Assembly (NCBI GenBank): GCA_902579215.1
Contig: CACHGH010000006.1
Span: 1 to 59,307, forward strand
Source of the DNA: an uncultured Pelagibacteraceae bacterium
GTDB taxonomy: Bacteria; Pseudomonadota; Alphaproteobacteria; Pelagibacterales; Pelagibacteraceae
Reading direction: 5' to 3'
DNA: 59,307 nt
Shown: positions 25,885-35,821 of the stretch, piece after piece
Layout: each line of letters starts with the position of its first letter
Position numbering within the stretch: position 1 is the stretch's first letter
The notes under the pieces: generated by a model
The model's database searches: none
What the model saw: only the letters and a program-made list of their open reading frames with translations
Told to the model about the DNA's origin: nothing
Program-made: the position numbers and the translations under genes

Positions 25885-27171
25885 ATGGAAGATTTTAAAG
25901 TTAAAGATATATCACAAGCTGATTTCGGTAGAAAAGAAATTTCATTAGCAGAAACTGAAATGCCAGGACTTATGGCGTTAAGAAAAGAATATAAAGGAAA
26001 ACTTCCACTTAAAGGAGCAAGAATTTTAGGCTGTTTACATATGACTATTCAAACAGCTGTATTAATTGAAACACTAGTTGAATTAGGAGCAGAGGTAAGA
26101 TGGTCATCTTGTAATATTTTTTCAACACAAGATCATGCTGCTGCAGCAATAGCTAAAGCAGGAATACCTGTATTTGCCTGGAAAGGCGAGACAGAAGAAG
26201 AATATTGGTGGTGTGTGAAACAAACAATTGAAGGAAAAAAGGATTGGAAACCAAATATGATTTTGGATGATGGTGGGGATCTAACTGCACTTATGCATAA
26301 AGAATATAAAGATTTATTAAAATCTGTTAAAGGTTTATCAGAAGAAACTACTACAGGTGTTTTAGCACTTAAAAAAATGGAGTCCGAGAGAAAGCTATTA
26401 GTTCCTGCAATAAATGTAAATGACTCTGTTACAAAATCGAAATTTGACAATTTGTATGGATGTAGAGAAAGTTTAGTTGATGGAATTAAAAGAGCAACAG
26501 ATGTTATGATGTCAGGGAAAGTTGCTATAGTTGCTGGATTTGGTGATGTTGGTAAAGGAAGTGCTGCATCTTTACGACAAAGTGGAGCAAGAGTTATGGT
26601 TACAGAAACAGATCCAATTTGTGCTCTTCAAGCAGCAATGGAAGGTTATGAGGTTGTATTGTTAGATGAGATGATTAAAGAAGCTGATATAGTTGTTACC
26701 GCAACAGGAAATAAAGATATAGTTACAGCAGATCACATGAGAGAAATGAAAGACAGAGCTATTCTTTGCAATATTGGCCACTTTGATAATGAAATTCAAG
26801 TTGAAGCATTAAAGAATTATAAATGGGATGAAATTAAACCTCAAGTTCATGAAATAACACTGCCAAGTAAAAAAAGAATAATTTTATTAGCAGAAGGAAG
26901 ATTAGTAAATCTAGGATGTGCTACAGGACACCCAAGCTTTGTTATGAGCGCTTCATTTACAAACCAAGTCACTGCACAAATAGAACTGTGGAATAATTCT
27001 GATAAATATGAAAAGAAAGTTTATGTTCTACCAAAACATCTAGACGAAAAAGTTGCCAGACTTCATCTAGATAAAGTTGGTGCAAAATTAACAAAACTAT
27101 CTAAAGATCAGGCAGATTATATAAATGTAAAAGAAGAAGGACCATACAAACCAGATGCCTATCGCTACTAG
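25885..27171 (+). CDS. ahcY: Adenosylhomocysteinase
   Basis: Splits S-adenosylhomocysteine into adenosine and homocysteine, recycling the product of methylation reactions. The 428 residues contain [31 protein letters not shown], the NAD-binding [34 protein letters not shown] and the characteristic C-terminus YKPDAYRY. No large insert between the domains is seen. It overlaps tsaE by 17 bases. Confidence 0.98.
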   Translation: MEDFKVKDISQADFGRKEISLAETEMPGLMALRKEYKGKLPLKGARILGCLHMTIQTAVLIETLVELGAEVRWSSCNIFSTQDHAAAAIAKAGIPVFAWKGETEEEYWWCVKQTIEGKKDWKPNMILDDGGDLTALMHKEYKDLLKSVKGLSEETTTGVLALKKMESERKLLVPAINVNDSVTKSKFDNLYGCRESLVDGIKRATDVMMSGKVAIVAGFGDVGKGSAASLRQSGARVMVTETDPICALQAAMEGYEVVLLDEMIKEADIVVTATGNKDIVTADHMREMKDRAILCNIGHFDNEIQVEALKNYKWDEIKPQVHEITLPSKKRIILLAEGRLVNLGCATGHPSFVMSASFTNQVTAQIELWNNSDKYEKKVYVLPKHLDEKVARLHLDKVGAKLTKLSKDQADYINVKEEGPYKPDAYRY

Positions 27172-27637
27172 AAGTAGCAAGTTTGATATTTCTAAAAAAA
27201 AAAATTTAGAAAAAATAATATCTAATATTTTAAAAAAAATTAAGGTTGGCGATGCTATACTTCTTTATGGTGATATAGGTGTAGGAAAAACTACATCTGC
27301 CAGAATATTAATAAATTTATTACAAAAAAAAAATAATTTAAAAATTACTGAAGTTCCAAGTCCAACTTTTAATATTGTTCATGAATATTTAATAAAAAAT
27401 ATTTTAGTTGCACATTATGATTTATATCGGCTTAGCTCTAAGAAAGAATGTAATAATATTGGATTAAATGAAGATCTTAATAATAAAATCAACATTATTG
27501 AATGGCCAGAAAAAATACAAAAAAAGCCAATAGACAGAATTGAGCTATATTTTAGGTATAAAAATAATTTTGTTTCTAGATCATTAAAAATAAAGAAATA
27601 TGGCAGATGTAAAAAATATGAAATTTTTAAAAGTTAA
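27155..27637 (+). CDS. tsaE: tRNA threonylcarbamoyladenosine biosynthesis ATPase TsaE
   Basis: ATPase that drives the TsaD/TsaB complex making t6A37 in tRNAs. The 160 residues have a Walker [15 protein letters not shown], then [20 protein letters not shown] and IIEWPEKI, all standard for TsaE. It lies in the ahcY-tsaE-amgK-murU run. Its start overlaps the ahcY end by 17 bases, and its end overlaps the next gene by up to 38. The other t6A proteins are not in the window. Confidence 0.94.
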   Translation: MPIATRSSKFDISKKKNLEKIISNILKKIKVGDAILLYGDIGVGKTTSARILINLLQKKNNLKITEVPSPTFNIVHEYLIKNILVAHYDLYRLSSKKECNNIGLNEDLNNKINIIEWPEKIQKKPIDRIELYFRYKNNFVSRSLKIKKYGRCKKYEIFKS

Positions 27638-28568
27638 TAATTTTAAAAAAATAAGTGGTGATGCCTCATTTAGAACTTTCTATCGAGGAAAGAAATCTAT
27701 TCTTGTGTTTTCAAAAAAAGATAAACAAAAAAATCTTCTTGTTTATGACGCGATAAACAAAATTTTAATAAAAAATAAAATTCCTGCTCCAAAACTTATA
27801 AGTGAAAAATATAAAAAAAATTATATAGAGATACAAGATTTAGGAAATACACAAATTTTAAAATTAATCAAAAAAAGCAATAAAAAATTTAAAATTTATA
27901 AAGGAATAATAAAATTACTAATGAAAATGCAAAAAATTAAAAAAACTGAAATAAATAACTTTAATGGTAATAAATATAAAATTCCTTATTACAGTAAAAA
28001 ATATATTTTAAATGAAGCAAACCTTTTTTTTGATTGGTTTATATCAACTTATGTAAAAAGCATATATAATTTACATAATAAGAAAAAATTTAAATATATA
28101 GTCAATAGACTAATTGCCAATCTAAGACTTCCAAATGAAAAATTTGTTCATAGAGATTTCCATATTTCTAACATTATGTTTTATAAAAAAAAATTATATT
28201 TAATAGATAACCAAGATGCGGTGATAGGAAATACTGCTTACGATTTAGCTTCATTGATAGATGATGTAAGGTTTAAAACAACAAATAAATTGAAAAAAAA
28301 AATATATTCATATTATATTACAAAAAATTCCAATAAATTTAATATTCATGATTTTAAAAATGATTTTGATATTTTATCTGTATTAAGAAATCTGAAAATA
28401 TTAGGAATTTTTACTAGACTTGCAAAAAGAGATAATAAAAAGAAGTATTTAAAAATGTTACCTTATTGTTGGAAATTAATTCAAAATAGAATTGACGATC
28501 AAAAAATATTTAAAGAGTTAAAAAATTTTTTAAAAAAAAAAGAATTTAGAAGACATATATTATTATAA
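27600..28568 (+). CDS. amgK: AmgK-like N-acetylmuramate/N-acetylglucosamine kinase
   Basis: Aminoglycoside-phosphotransferase-fold sugar kinase expected to phosphorylate MurNAc/GlcNAc at the anomeric position. Seen in 322 residues are KISGDASFRTFYR near the N-terminus, IEIQDLGN, the catalytic loop FVHRDFHISNIMFY and the metal-binding YLIDNQDAVIGNTAYDLASL. The ATG at 27600 is taken; an in-frame ATG at 27618 would shorten it by six residues and the overlap with tsaE to 20 bases. The next gene, the MurU-like nucleotidyltransferase, starts within its stop, the known recycling pair. Confidence 0.85.
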   Translation: MADVKNMKFLKVNNFKKISGDASFRTFYRGKKSILVFSKKDKQKNLLVYDAINKILIKNKIPAPKLISEKYKKNYIEIQDLGNTQILKLIKKSNKKFKIYKGIIKLLMKMQKIKKTEINNFNGNKYKIPYYSKKYILNEANLFFDWFISTYVKSIYNLHNKKKFKYIVNRLIANLRLPNEKFVHRDFHISNIMFYKKKLYLIDNQDAVIGNTAYDLASLIDDVRFKTTNKLKKKIYSYYITKNSNKFNIHDFKNDFDILSVLRNLKILGIFTRLAKRDNKKKYLKMLPYCWKLIQNRIDDQKIFKELKNFLKKKEFRRHILL

Positions 28569-29263
28569 TGCAAAAAATAAAAACTGCTTTAGTTTTGTGT
28601 GCTGGCTTTGGAAAAAGACTCAAACCTCTTACTACCAAAACACCGAAGCCATTATTAAAAATAAAAAATATTACTCTTTTAGAAAATACTTTAAATTTGT
28701 TACATAAACTAAATATAAAGAACGTTTTAATAAATACATTTTATCTAAAAAATCAAATTAAAGATTTTATTTATAAAAAAAATTTTGAATTAAATATAAA
28801 AATTATTGAGGAGAATGAAATTATTTTAGATACGGGAGGTGGTATTTTAAATATGATTTCAAAAACGGAAGATGAAGATTTTATAACATTAAACCCAGAT
28901 ACATTTTGGTCAAATGACCATTTAAAAGAAATAAATGAAATGGAAAAATATTATTTTTCAAATAGTATTAAAAATATTCTATTAGTTGTTAATAAGAAAA
29001 AAAGTTTTGATAATAGGCATAAAGGAGACTTTAATTTAAAAGATAATCATTTGACCAGATCTACATCATGTGAATTAATTTATACAGGTTGTCAATTATT
29101 AAATAAAAGCATTTTTAAGGGTACCCATAAAAAAATTTTTTCACTTAATGAAATTTGGGATAGATTAGAAAAAAATAAAAAATTATTTGGTTTTGAAAGT
29201 AAGGAACAATTTAATCATATAACTGATATTGAAATTTACAATAAATTTTCAAAAAACAACTAG
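28568..29263 (+). CDS. murU: MurU-like N-acetylmuramate-1-phosphate uridylyltransferase
   Basis: Nucleotidyltransferase expected to turn MurNAc-1-phosphate into UDP-MurNAc, letting recycled sugar re-enter wall synthesis without MurA/MurB. The 231 residues begin with the nucleotide loop LCAGFGKRLKPLT followed by TPKPLLKI, then EILDTGGGI-like DTGGGILNM and the metal aspartate in LNPDTFW. Coupled to amgK by a one-base overlap. Its 3' end overlaps the convergent gpmA by 15 bases. Confidence 0.87.
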   Translation: MQKIKTALVLCAGFGKRLKPLTTKTPKPLLKIKNITLLENTLNLLHKLNIKNVLINTFYLKNQIKDFIYKKNFELNIKIIEENEIILDTGGGILNMISKTEDEDFITLNPDTFWSNDHLKEINEMEKYYFSNSIKNILLVVNKKKSFDNRHKGDFNLKDNHLTRSTSCELIYTGCQLLNKSIFKGTHKKIFSLNEIWDRLEKNKKLFGFESKEQFNHITDIEIYNKFSKNN

Positions 29264-29965
29264 ATCTTTTGCTCTTGATCTATCTAAATAGGAAGCACCT
29301 AAGATTTCTGTTTTTTCATTAAAATTAATCACCAAGGGATTTCCGGTTGGTATCTCCAATTTAGATATTTTAACATCATCAATTTTAAATAAAAATTTGC
29401 ATAGACTTCGAAGTGAATTACCGTGAGCAGATATTAAAATATTTTTTTTTTTTAAAATTGGAAGAATATTACTTTCAAAATATTTCACTACTCGATCGTA
29501 TGTATTTTTTAGTGACTCAGTATCTGGAATTTTATCTCTAGGTATATTATTGTAGACCTCTATGTTAATTGGATGATAAGGATTATTTCTATTTAACGGT
29601 TCTGGTGAAATATTCCAAGATCTCCTAAATTCTAAAATTTTTTCATCTCCATAAATTTTTTTCATTTCGTCTTTATTTAATCCTGTTAAGGCACCATAAT
29701 GCCTTTCATTTAATTCCCATGCTTTTATAATTTTTTCATCTTTAATTCTTAGAGTATTTAATATTAATTTTAGTGTATTAACTGCTCTTTTTTGAAGAGA
29801 TGAATAAAAGAAATCTATTTTTATTTTTTTTTCTTTTATTAGTTCACCAGCTTTTACTGCTTCTAGTTTTCCTTGCGCTGTTAGATCGATATCAACCCAG
29901 CCAGTAAATCTTTTCTGAAAATTCCACTCACTTTGACCGTGTCTTACTAAAATTAAATGATTCAT
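29249..29965 (-). CDS. gpmA: 2,3-bisphosphoglycerate-dependent phosphoglycerate mutase
   Basis: Interconverts 3- and 2-phosphoglycerate in glycolysis and gluconeogenesis. The 238 residues start LILVRHGQSEWNFQKRFTGW, with the phosphorylated histidine in RHG, and continue with LNERHYGALTGLNK, RRSWNISPEP and SAHGNSLRSL with the second catalytic histidine. Normal length for the cofactor-dependent family. Convergent with murU and divergent from the zeta inhibitor gene. Confidence 0.96.
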   Translation of the reverse strand: MNHLILVRHGQSEWNFQKRFTGWVDIDLTAQGKLEAVKAGELIKEKKIKIDFFYSSLQKRAVNTLKLILNTLRIKDEKIIKAWELNERHYGALTGLNKDEMKKIYGDEKILEFRRSWNISPEPLNRNNPYHPINIEVYNNIPRDKIPDTESLKNTYDRVVKYFESNILPILKKKNILISAHGNSLRSLCKFLFKIDDVKISKLEIPTGNPLVINFNEKTEILGASYLDRSRAKDLVVF

Positions 29966-30123
29966 AATTAAATATTATTTATAAGATATTTCATAAATGA
30001 TGAAATTAATACTTCATGTTTTTAACATTATTTTCACTTTTTTGTATTTATAACTTGGAATCATATTGGGTTTTTTGATATATAGTAATTATAGCAAACA
30101 ACCACAAAATATTGGAGATATAA
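29966..30123. other. Divergent intergenic region gpmA / zeta inhibitor
   Basis: 158 bases without a gene. A short inverted repeat (ATTTCAT, five-base loop, ATGAAAT, 29988-30006) lies next to the gpmA start. A plus-strand candidate promoter reads TTGGAA, 17 bases, ATATAT, and GGAG precedes the ATG at 30124. Nothing else was recognised. Confidence 0.4.
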
Positions 30124-30432
30124 ATGAGTTCATTTGAAGATAGGAAAAAAAGCTTCGAAAAAAAATTTGCTCATGATGAAGAATTACAATTTAAAGTTAG
30201 TGCTAGAAGAAATAAGTATATAGGAGAGTGGGTATCTCAGATCCTTGGTTATGACGATAAAAAAAAAAATGAATATATACAGGATGTTATAAAAGCTGAC
30301 TTTGCAGAAGCTGGTGATGAAGATGTATTTAGAAAAATTAAAGAAGATTTGAAAAACTATAATAAAAATGATGAAGAAATTAGAAAAAAAATGGATGAGC
30401 TTAATGAAAAAGCAAAATCTGAATTTAAGTAG
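30124..30432 (+). CDS. ATP synthase inhibitor subunit zeta (DUF1476)
   Basis: Small alphaproteobacterial protein that inhibits reverse rotation of the F1-ATPase. The 102 residues begin MSSFEDRKKSFEKKFAHDEE, close to the zeta-subunit consensus, followed by QFKVSARRNKYIGEWVSQIL and a helical acidic C-terminal part. GGAG sits ahead of the ATG. It overlaps the following lipoprotein gene by 29 bases. None of the ATP synthase genes are nearby. Confidence 0.92.
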   Translation: MSSFEDRKKSFEKKFAHDEELQFKVSARRNKYIGEWVSQILGYDDKKKNEYIQDVIKADFAEAGDEDVFRKIKEDLKNYNKNDEEIRKKMDELNEKAKSEFK

Positions 30433-31012
30433 CTTTATACTAATTTTTTTTTTAATTTTATCTTCGTGCTCTTCTATTCCGAAAAATACCGCTGATAGTT
30501 GTTCAATTTTTTCTGAAAGATATCTTTGGTATAAATATGCAAAAAAAACAGAAAAAAAGTGGGGAACTCCAATTTATATTCAACTTGCTATTATAAAAAT
30601 GGAATCCGATTTTGATTGGCTAGCCAAACCAGGCAGAACAAAAATATTTAAAATAATACCTTATAAAAGACCTTCAAGTTCATTCGGTTATTCTCAAGCT
30701 GTGAAAGGTACTTGGAAGCAATATAAAAGCGAAACTGGAAATAAATTTGCTACAAGAACAAGATTTAAAGATAGCGTAGATTTTATTGGCTGGTATACCA
30801 ACAAGACTGAACAAATATTAAAAATATCAAAAAAAGATGCATTTAAACAATATATTGCATATCACGAGGGCTGGGGTAACTATAAAAATTATAGAAATAA
30901 ACAAAAGGTAATTCTTTTGGCAAATAAAGTTAAAGTTCAGTCAAAAAAGTATAGATCTCAACTTAAAAAATGTGAAAAAAAATTGAATAGAAAAAAATAT
31001 ATTATTTTTTAA
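30404..31012 (+). CDS. Lipoprotein with lysozyme/transglycosylase-like fold
   Basis: Probable outer-membrane-anchored protein of the SLT-like superfamily. From the ATG at 30404 the 202 residues start MKKQNLNLSSFILIFFLILS with the lipobox LSSC, so a lipoprotein signal is clear. An upstream in-frame start at 30368 would bury this signal behind a charged stretch and was not used. The mature part has IQLAIIKMESDFDW with the likely catalytic glutamate, SSFGYSQAVKGTWKQY, FIGWYTN and YIAYHEGWGNY, a transglycosylase-like pattern. It overlaps the zeta gene. Its stop shares TTAA with the convergent RND pump gene. Confidence 0.8.
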   Translation: MKKQNLNLSSFILIFFLILSSCSSIPKNTADSCSIFSERYLWYKYAKKTEKKWGTPIYIQLAIIKMESDFDWLAKPGRTKIFKIIPYKRPSSSFGYSQAVKGTWKQYKSETGNKFATRTRFKDSVDFIGWYTNKTEQILKISKKDAFKQYIAYHEGWGNYKNYRNKQKVILLANKVKVQSKKYRSQLKKCEKKLNRKKYIIF

Positions 31013-34000
31013 TTTAGTTGTTTTTTTAGTTCTATATCGACAGCATCTATTCTCTTAGTATTTTTTGCTAGAGCCAAGTACATTGTTGGTGTTACATATA
31101 GTGTAAAAAATGTTGAGATAATCATACCTCCAAGAATAGTTGAACCTACAGCAAGCCTAGATCCCTCTCCAGCCCCAGGTCCAATATTACCAATAACTAA
31201 AGGCATCATTGCGATCATTGTGCTCAAGGATGTCATAATTATTGGTCTAAATCTCAGATCACATGCCTCTTTGATTGCGGTTTCAATGTTTTTACCTTTT
31301 ATCCTTAATTGGTTTATGTAATCCACTATAAGAATACTGTTTTTTGTTGATATACCAATTAAAATCACAAGTGCTATTTGTGAAAAAATATTTACCGAAC
31401 TATTTAAGAATAATATAAAAACCAAACCTCCAAAAACAGCAAGTGGTACAGTTAAAATTATTATAAATGGGTGAACAAATGAATTAAATGTAGCTGCCAT
31501 TACAAGATAAGCGGTTAGCAGGGCTAATACAAAAATTATAAATAATTCATTGCTAGTTTCCTTAAGTTCTTCTGATTTACCTTTCCAGGCTATCTGATTT
31601 TCTGGAGCAACATTACTGACTGTATTTTCTAAGAATTTTATTGCTTCGGACAAAGTATAATTTTCATTAATATTTGCAGATATAGTTACTGCTCTTTGCC
31701 TATTGTATCTTGAAAGTACTTTTGCAGAACCCTCTTCTTTAAAATCTACTAAATTCGCTACTGAAATAAGCTTTTTTGTATTTTCAGATCGGACAAATAT
31801 TTTTGCAAGACCTTCTTTATTTCTTCGATCAGAAAGATATTGCTGTAAAATAATTGGATATTCTTTTCCTAATTTATTAAAAGTAGTTACTCTTTTTCCA
31901 CCATATAGTGTTTCTAGAGTTTGACCTATAGACTGTACAGATATTCCCAAATCTTTTGCTTTATTATTGTTTATTATCAATTTAACTTCTGGTTTGTTTA
32001 CAGAGTAATCAGATTCAATTCTTGATAGATTAGGGTTCTCTCTTAATTTTTTTATAATTTGATTTTGAGTTTTTTGCAATTCTTCATAGGTGCTTCCCAA
32101 AATAACCATTTGTATTGGTTTATTATAATTAGAAACTCTTATTGATTGTGGTGAAATTGGAAAAGCTACAGCTTGCGGAACTGTAACTATTTTTCCAATT
32201 GCTTGTCTCATAATTGTTTGTGAATCTTGTTTTCTATTTTTCCAATGATCTAAAAGTGCAATTATTATAAAGCTGTTAAACGAATTACTTGATCTTCCAA
32301 AGCCAGGTACTCTCATTATAAATCTATTATAAGGACTATCATCAGATTGCAGCAAAGGTATTAAACGTTTCTCAACATCTTGTGCTCTCTTTTGGGTATA
32401 CTCAAAAGAACTTCCTTCATCGGTAAATCCAATGATTAAGTATGCACCTCTGTCTTCCATTGGTAAAAGTTCTTTTTTTGAGAAATTGAATAATATTACC
32501 GATGAAATAATGATAAATATTATAAAAAATGAGATAACTTTCTTTTTATATAACCAAAAAGATAAGGTTTCTTGATAAAACTTTGAAAATGAATTGAATA
32601 TTTTTTCGAATTTTGAAATAACAAAATTTTTATTCATCTTTTTTGATAAAAACTTACTCCCTAGCATTGGGGAAAGCGTTAAGGCAACAAAAGAAGATAC
32701 AATTATAGAAAATGTTAGCGCTATTGCTGTTTCTCTAAATAAAGTTCCTGATATACCTTCTATAAATATTAAAGGTAAAAATACAGCCACAAGGATAAGA
32801 GTTGTTGCAATAATAGCAAAAGTAATTTGCTTTGATCCTTTGTACGCTGCCACTAGAGGAGTTTCTCCATTTTCAATTCTTCTATAAATTGCATCAGTCA
32901 TAATTACTGAGTCGTCAGTAATTATTCCTATTGCTAAAATAAAACTTAAAAGGACAAATATATTTATCGATAGACCAAATAAGTATAAGCCTAAAAAGGA
33001 GGCTATCAAGCTTACTGGTAACGCTACTGCGGGTACTATTACTGCTTTCAGATTTCCAAGAAATAGATAGATAATTATTACGACCAATATGAAAGCAATA
33101 ATAAGAGTTTTATATACTTCATTGATTGCTGCCCCTATGTAAGTTGCTCTATTAAATGCTATCTCTAAATTTAGACCTTCTGGCAAAGTTTTTTTAACTT
33201 CAGATACCTTTTTTTTAATATCTTTAGATAATTCTACAGTTGATGCTCCACTTCTAGCATAAATACCTATTCCTACAGTCTTCAAATTTAAACTGTCTTT
33301 TCTTTGGGCTTTGAATAAAGTTTTTTCTGAAACTGGACCAAATTCGATGTTAGCTACATCTGATAATTTAATTACATTTTTTATATTTTTTTTAACTGGT
33401 AATTCTTTCAATTTATCAATTGAGTCATATGATTTATCAAGATTCAAGGTAAGATCTATATTGTTTGCTTCCAAAGTACCTGCTGGCAAACTGATATTTT
33501 CACTCCTCATCGCTTTTTCTATTTCTTGAATAGTTATGTCATTAGCTGCAAGTTTAATTGGATCTACCCAAATTCTAACACTAAGCTCTCTTAGCCCACC
33601 AACTCTTATTCGTCCAACATTTTTAACACTTGAAAATGTATCAACTAAATATCTTTCAGCATAATCACCAAGCTCCAAATCGGTCCATGTTGATGACGAC
33701 AAACCTAACCACATAGTTGTAGTAAATCCAGCAGATTGTTTTAAAATTTGAGGCGGATCTGCTTCTACGGGTAAATTATCGACTACTCTTGATACTCTTT
33801 CCCTAATATCATTAGCCGCATTATCCAAATCAATATCTGTATCAAAAATAACATTGATAGTGCTTCTTCCATTTTCCGATATTGAGTCAATATTTTTTAT
33901 TCCTTCTGCGCCACCTACAACGTCTTCAATTACTTGAGTTACCTCCTGATCAATAATTGGTGCCGAGGCAGATTTATAATCAACTTGAATTTGAACTACT

Positions 34001-34131
34001 GGAGGCTGAATTCCAGAGGGCAATTCCCTCACTGGAAGTTTCCAAAAAACAAATATTCCAAAAACGATAAGAATTAAAGACATTACCCATGAAACCACTG
34101 GTCTTCTTATGCTAACTTCTGTTATATACAT
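31009..34131 (-). CDS. RND family efflux pump permease (AcrB/MexF type)
   Basis: Inner-membrane proton-driven exporter. The 1040 residues have the usual two halves, each with a large periplasmic loop and six membrane segments. The N-terminus is RRPVVSWVMSLILIVFGIFVF; the proton-relay pair is in ILAIGIITDDSVIMTDAIY in the fourth membrane helix, with GKNIETAIKEACDLRFRPI in the second half. Length is typical of hydrophobe/amphiphile pumps. The adaptor gene lies one base upstream on the same strand. No outer-membrane channel gene is adjacent. The substrate is unknown. Confidence 0.94.
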   Translation of the reverse strand: MYITEVSIRRPVVSWVMSLILIVFGIFVFWKLPVRELPSGIQPPVVQIQVDYKSASAPIIDQEVTQVIEDVVGGAEGIKNIDSISENGRSTINVIFDTDIDLDNAANDIRERVSRVVDNLPVEADPPQILKQSAGFTTTMWLGLSSSTWTDLELGDYAERYLVDTFSSVKNVGRIRVGGLRELSVRIWVDPIKLAANDITIQEIEKAMRSENISLPAGTLEANNIDLTLNLDKSYDSIDKLKELPVKKNIKNVIKLSDVANIEFGPVSEKTLFKAQRKDSLNLKTVGIGIYARSGASTVELSKDIKKKVSEVKKTLPEGLNLEIAFNRATYIGAAINEVYKTLIIAFILVVIIIYLFLGNLKAVIVPAVALPVSLIASFLGLYLFGLSINIFVLLSFILAIGIITDDSVIMTDAIYRRIENGETPLVAAYKGSKQITFAIIATTLILVAVFLPLIFIEGISGTLFRETAIALTFSIIVSSFVALTLSPMLGSKFLSKKMNKNFVISKFEKIFNSFSKFYQETLSFWLYKKKVISFFIIFIIISSVILFNFSKKELLPMEDRGAYLIIGFTDEGSSFEYTQKRAQDVEKRLIPLLQSDDSPYNRFIMRVPGFGRSSNSFNSFIIIALLDHWKNRKQDSQTIMRQAIGKIVTVPQAVAFPISPQSIRVSNYNKPIQMVILGSTYEELQKTQNQIIKKLRENPNLSRIESDYSVNKPEVKLIINNNKAKDLGISVQSIGQTLETLYGGKRVTTFNKLGKEYPIILQQYLSDRRNKEGLAKIFVRSENTKKLISVANLVDFKEEGSAKVLSRYNRQRAVTISANINENYTLSEAIKFLENTVSNVAPENQIAWKGKSEELKETSNELFIIFVLALLTAYLVMAATFNSFVHPFIIILTVPLAVFGGLVFILFLNSSVNIFSQIALVILIGISTKNSILIVDYINQLRIKGKNIETAIKEACDLRFRPIIMTSLSTMIAMMPLVIGNIGPGAGEGSRLAVGSTILGGMIISTFFTLYVTPTMYLALAKNTKRIDAVDIELKKQLN

Positions 34132-35001
34132 TTATCTTTCAATTGGTTTAATTTTACCTCTTGGTCTTACCTTTTTTAAACCTTCGGCAACTATAATATC
34201 ACCCTCGTTAAGACCAGATATAACTTCTACATATCCGCTATCTCTGATACCAATTTTTATTTCTTCTTTAATTGCTGTATTACTATCATCTACTTTATAT
34301 ACATATGCTTTATTTCCCTCTAGCATTAGACTTGTATCGGGTATACCCAAAGAATTTCTTATATTGTATTTAACAGTTACTTCTATTAAAGAGCCTGGCA
34401 TCAACTCTAAATTTTGATTTTCTATTTTTATTCTTGTTAAAATACTTCTTGTATCAGCATTAATTCTGCTTGAAACACCATCAACAACTCCATTATAAAT
34501 TTTATTTTTATAACCTGAAAAACCTGCTTCAATTGGCAATCCTTTTTTTATATAAGGAGCAAATACTTCAGGTATTTTAATATCGGAATAAATTATAGAG
34601 CTATCATCTAAAGTTATTATAAATAAGTTTTCAGATCCTAGTACATCCTCAGATAAACCTCTTTTACCCAAAATTCCATCAAACGGCGCAACAATATTGC
34701 CTTCTTTTAGTTTAGCAACAATTTCTCCTTTTTTAATAAATTCATTTAATTTAAGATCTGAAAGTAATTCACTTTTTTTAACTCTGAAAGATTGAGTTTT
34801 ATATGGAATAGCGGTTCCAAAACTCTCAATTTTTTCAGAAAAATTATTATTTACTACTTGAGCAACTATTAAACCTGGAGGAGGTCTTTTGCCAAATTTT
34901 TTTTTGAAATGCATTCCAATCATTTGTCTAGCAACTATTATCGTTGCAATAACTAGAAAGAAAATTACTACGACAGAAATAATTTTTGTTGATCTTTTCA
35001 T
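34132..35001 (-). CDS. Short RND periplasmic adaptor lacking the alpha-hairpin
   Basis: Membrane fusion protein of the pump encoded next. The 289 residues have an N-terminal membrane anchor (IISVVVIFFLVIATIIVA). The two lipoyl half-motifs, FIKKGEIVAKL and IVAPFDGILG, are separated by only three or four residues; adaptors that dock on TolC normally carry a long alpha-helical hairpin here. A beta-barrel (LMPGSLIEVTVKY) and membrane-proximal domain (GLNEGDIIVAEGLKKV) follow. The hairpin loss looks clean, with no frameshift. It lies one base from the permease gene and one base after the rhodanese gene. Confidence 0.88.
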   Translation of the reverse strand: MKRSTKIISVVVIFFLVIATIIVARQMIGMHFKKKFGKRPPPGLIVAQVVNNNFSEKIESFGTAIPYKTQSFRVKKSELLSDLKLNEFIKKGEIVAKLKEGNIVAPFDGILGKRGLSEDVLGSENLFIITLDDSSIIYSDIKIPEVFAPYIKKGLPIEAGFSGYKNKIYNGVVDGVSSRINADTRSILTRIKIENQNLELMPGSLIEVTVKYNIRNSLGIPDTSLMLEGNKAYVYKVDDSNTAIKEEIKIGIRDSGYVEVISGLNEGDIIVAEGLKKVRPRGKIKPIER

Positions 35002-35820
35002 TTAATTTTTTTTACCATATTCTGCCCATGACCCATCATAAACAGTCGGTAAATACTTATCATTAATCAAAGAATAAGCTAGACCTAAAACCGCCGCTGT
35101 AATTCCGGATCCACAGGAAAATACAACATTATTTTCTTCGATAATTCCTAATTTTGCAAACTTTTCTTTAATAATTTTTTTTTCTAAAAAAGTTTTATCA
35201 TCTTTATTAATAATTTCGTTAAAAGGTAGACAGTATGAGTTTTGTATTGAGCCACTTCTTAAACCTGGCCTAGGTTCTTTTTCTAACCCTAAAAATCTAT
35301 TTTTACTTCTTGCGTCTACAACCTTAAATTTTTTTTTTATTATATTATCCTCTATCTCATCTTTACTTTTTACTAGTTTATCTAACTTATTTGCTATGTA
35401 AGTATTTTTTTTTATGTTTGTCTTTTTACTAGTAAATTTTCTATTTTCTTTTTTCCATTTTTGAAATCCGCCATCTAAAACAGAAATTAAATTAGGTTTA
35501 TGACCAAAAAAAATAAATGTATACCAACATCTGCACGCACTAAATACATCAGAGTTATCATAAACAATAATTCTATCCTCATTTGAGATTCCAAGATTTG
35601 AAACTATTTCTTCCCAATTTTTTTTATCAGGTAACATATGTGGAAGATCACTTTCTTTATTTGAAAATTTGTCTATATCAAAAAAAATAGCATTTTTAAT
35701 ATGCTCTCTTTTATATTCTTCATGCCCATTTCTTGGAATATTTGGCATATGCCACGATGAATCAATGATTTTAACTCTAGATATATTTTTGTCTAACCAT
35801 TCAGTTGAAACTAAGGACAT
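35002..35820 (-). CDS. sseA: 3-mercaptopyruvate/thiosulfate sulfurtransferase (SseA-like)
   Basis: Two-domain rhodanese that transfers sulfane sulfur. The 272 residues have an inactive N-terminal domain (STEWLDKNISRVKIID, HIKNAIFFDIDKFS) and a catalytic C-terminal domain (VVDARSKNRFLG, RSGSIQNSYCLPFNEI) with the active loop FSCGSGITAAVLG. CGSG resembles the mercaptopyruvate type (CGSGVTA). It sits one base after msrA and one base before the RND adaptor on the minus strand. Confidence 0.92.
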   Translation of the reverse strand: MSLVSTEWLDKNISRVKIIDSSWHMPNIPRNGHEEYKREHIKNAIFFDIDKFSNKESDLPHMLPDKKNWEEIVSNLGISNEDRIIVYDNSDVFSACRCWYTFIFFGHKPNLISVLDGGFQKWKKENRKFTSKKTNIKKNTYIANKLDKLVKSKDEIEDNIIKKKFKVVDARSKNRFLGLEKEPRPGLRSGSIQNSYCLPFNEIINKDDKTFLEKKIIKEKFAKLGIIEENNVVFSCGSGITAAVLGLAYSLINDKYLPTVYDGSWAEYGKKN

Positions 35821-35821
35821 C

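Noticed and set aside
29988-30006. Inverted repeat ATTTCAT / ATGAAAT near gpmA
   Set aside because: Seven AT-rich pairs are easily met by chance in this composition and nothing links it to an operator or terminator.
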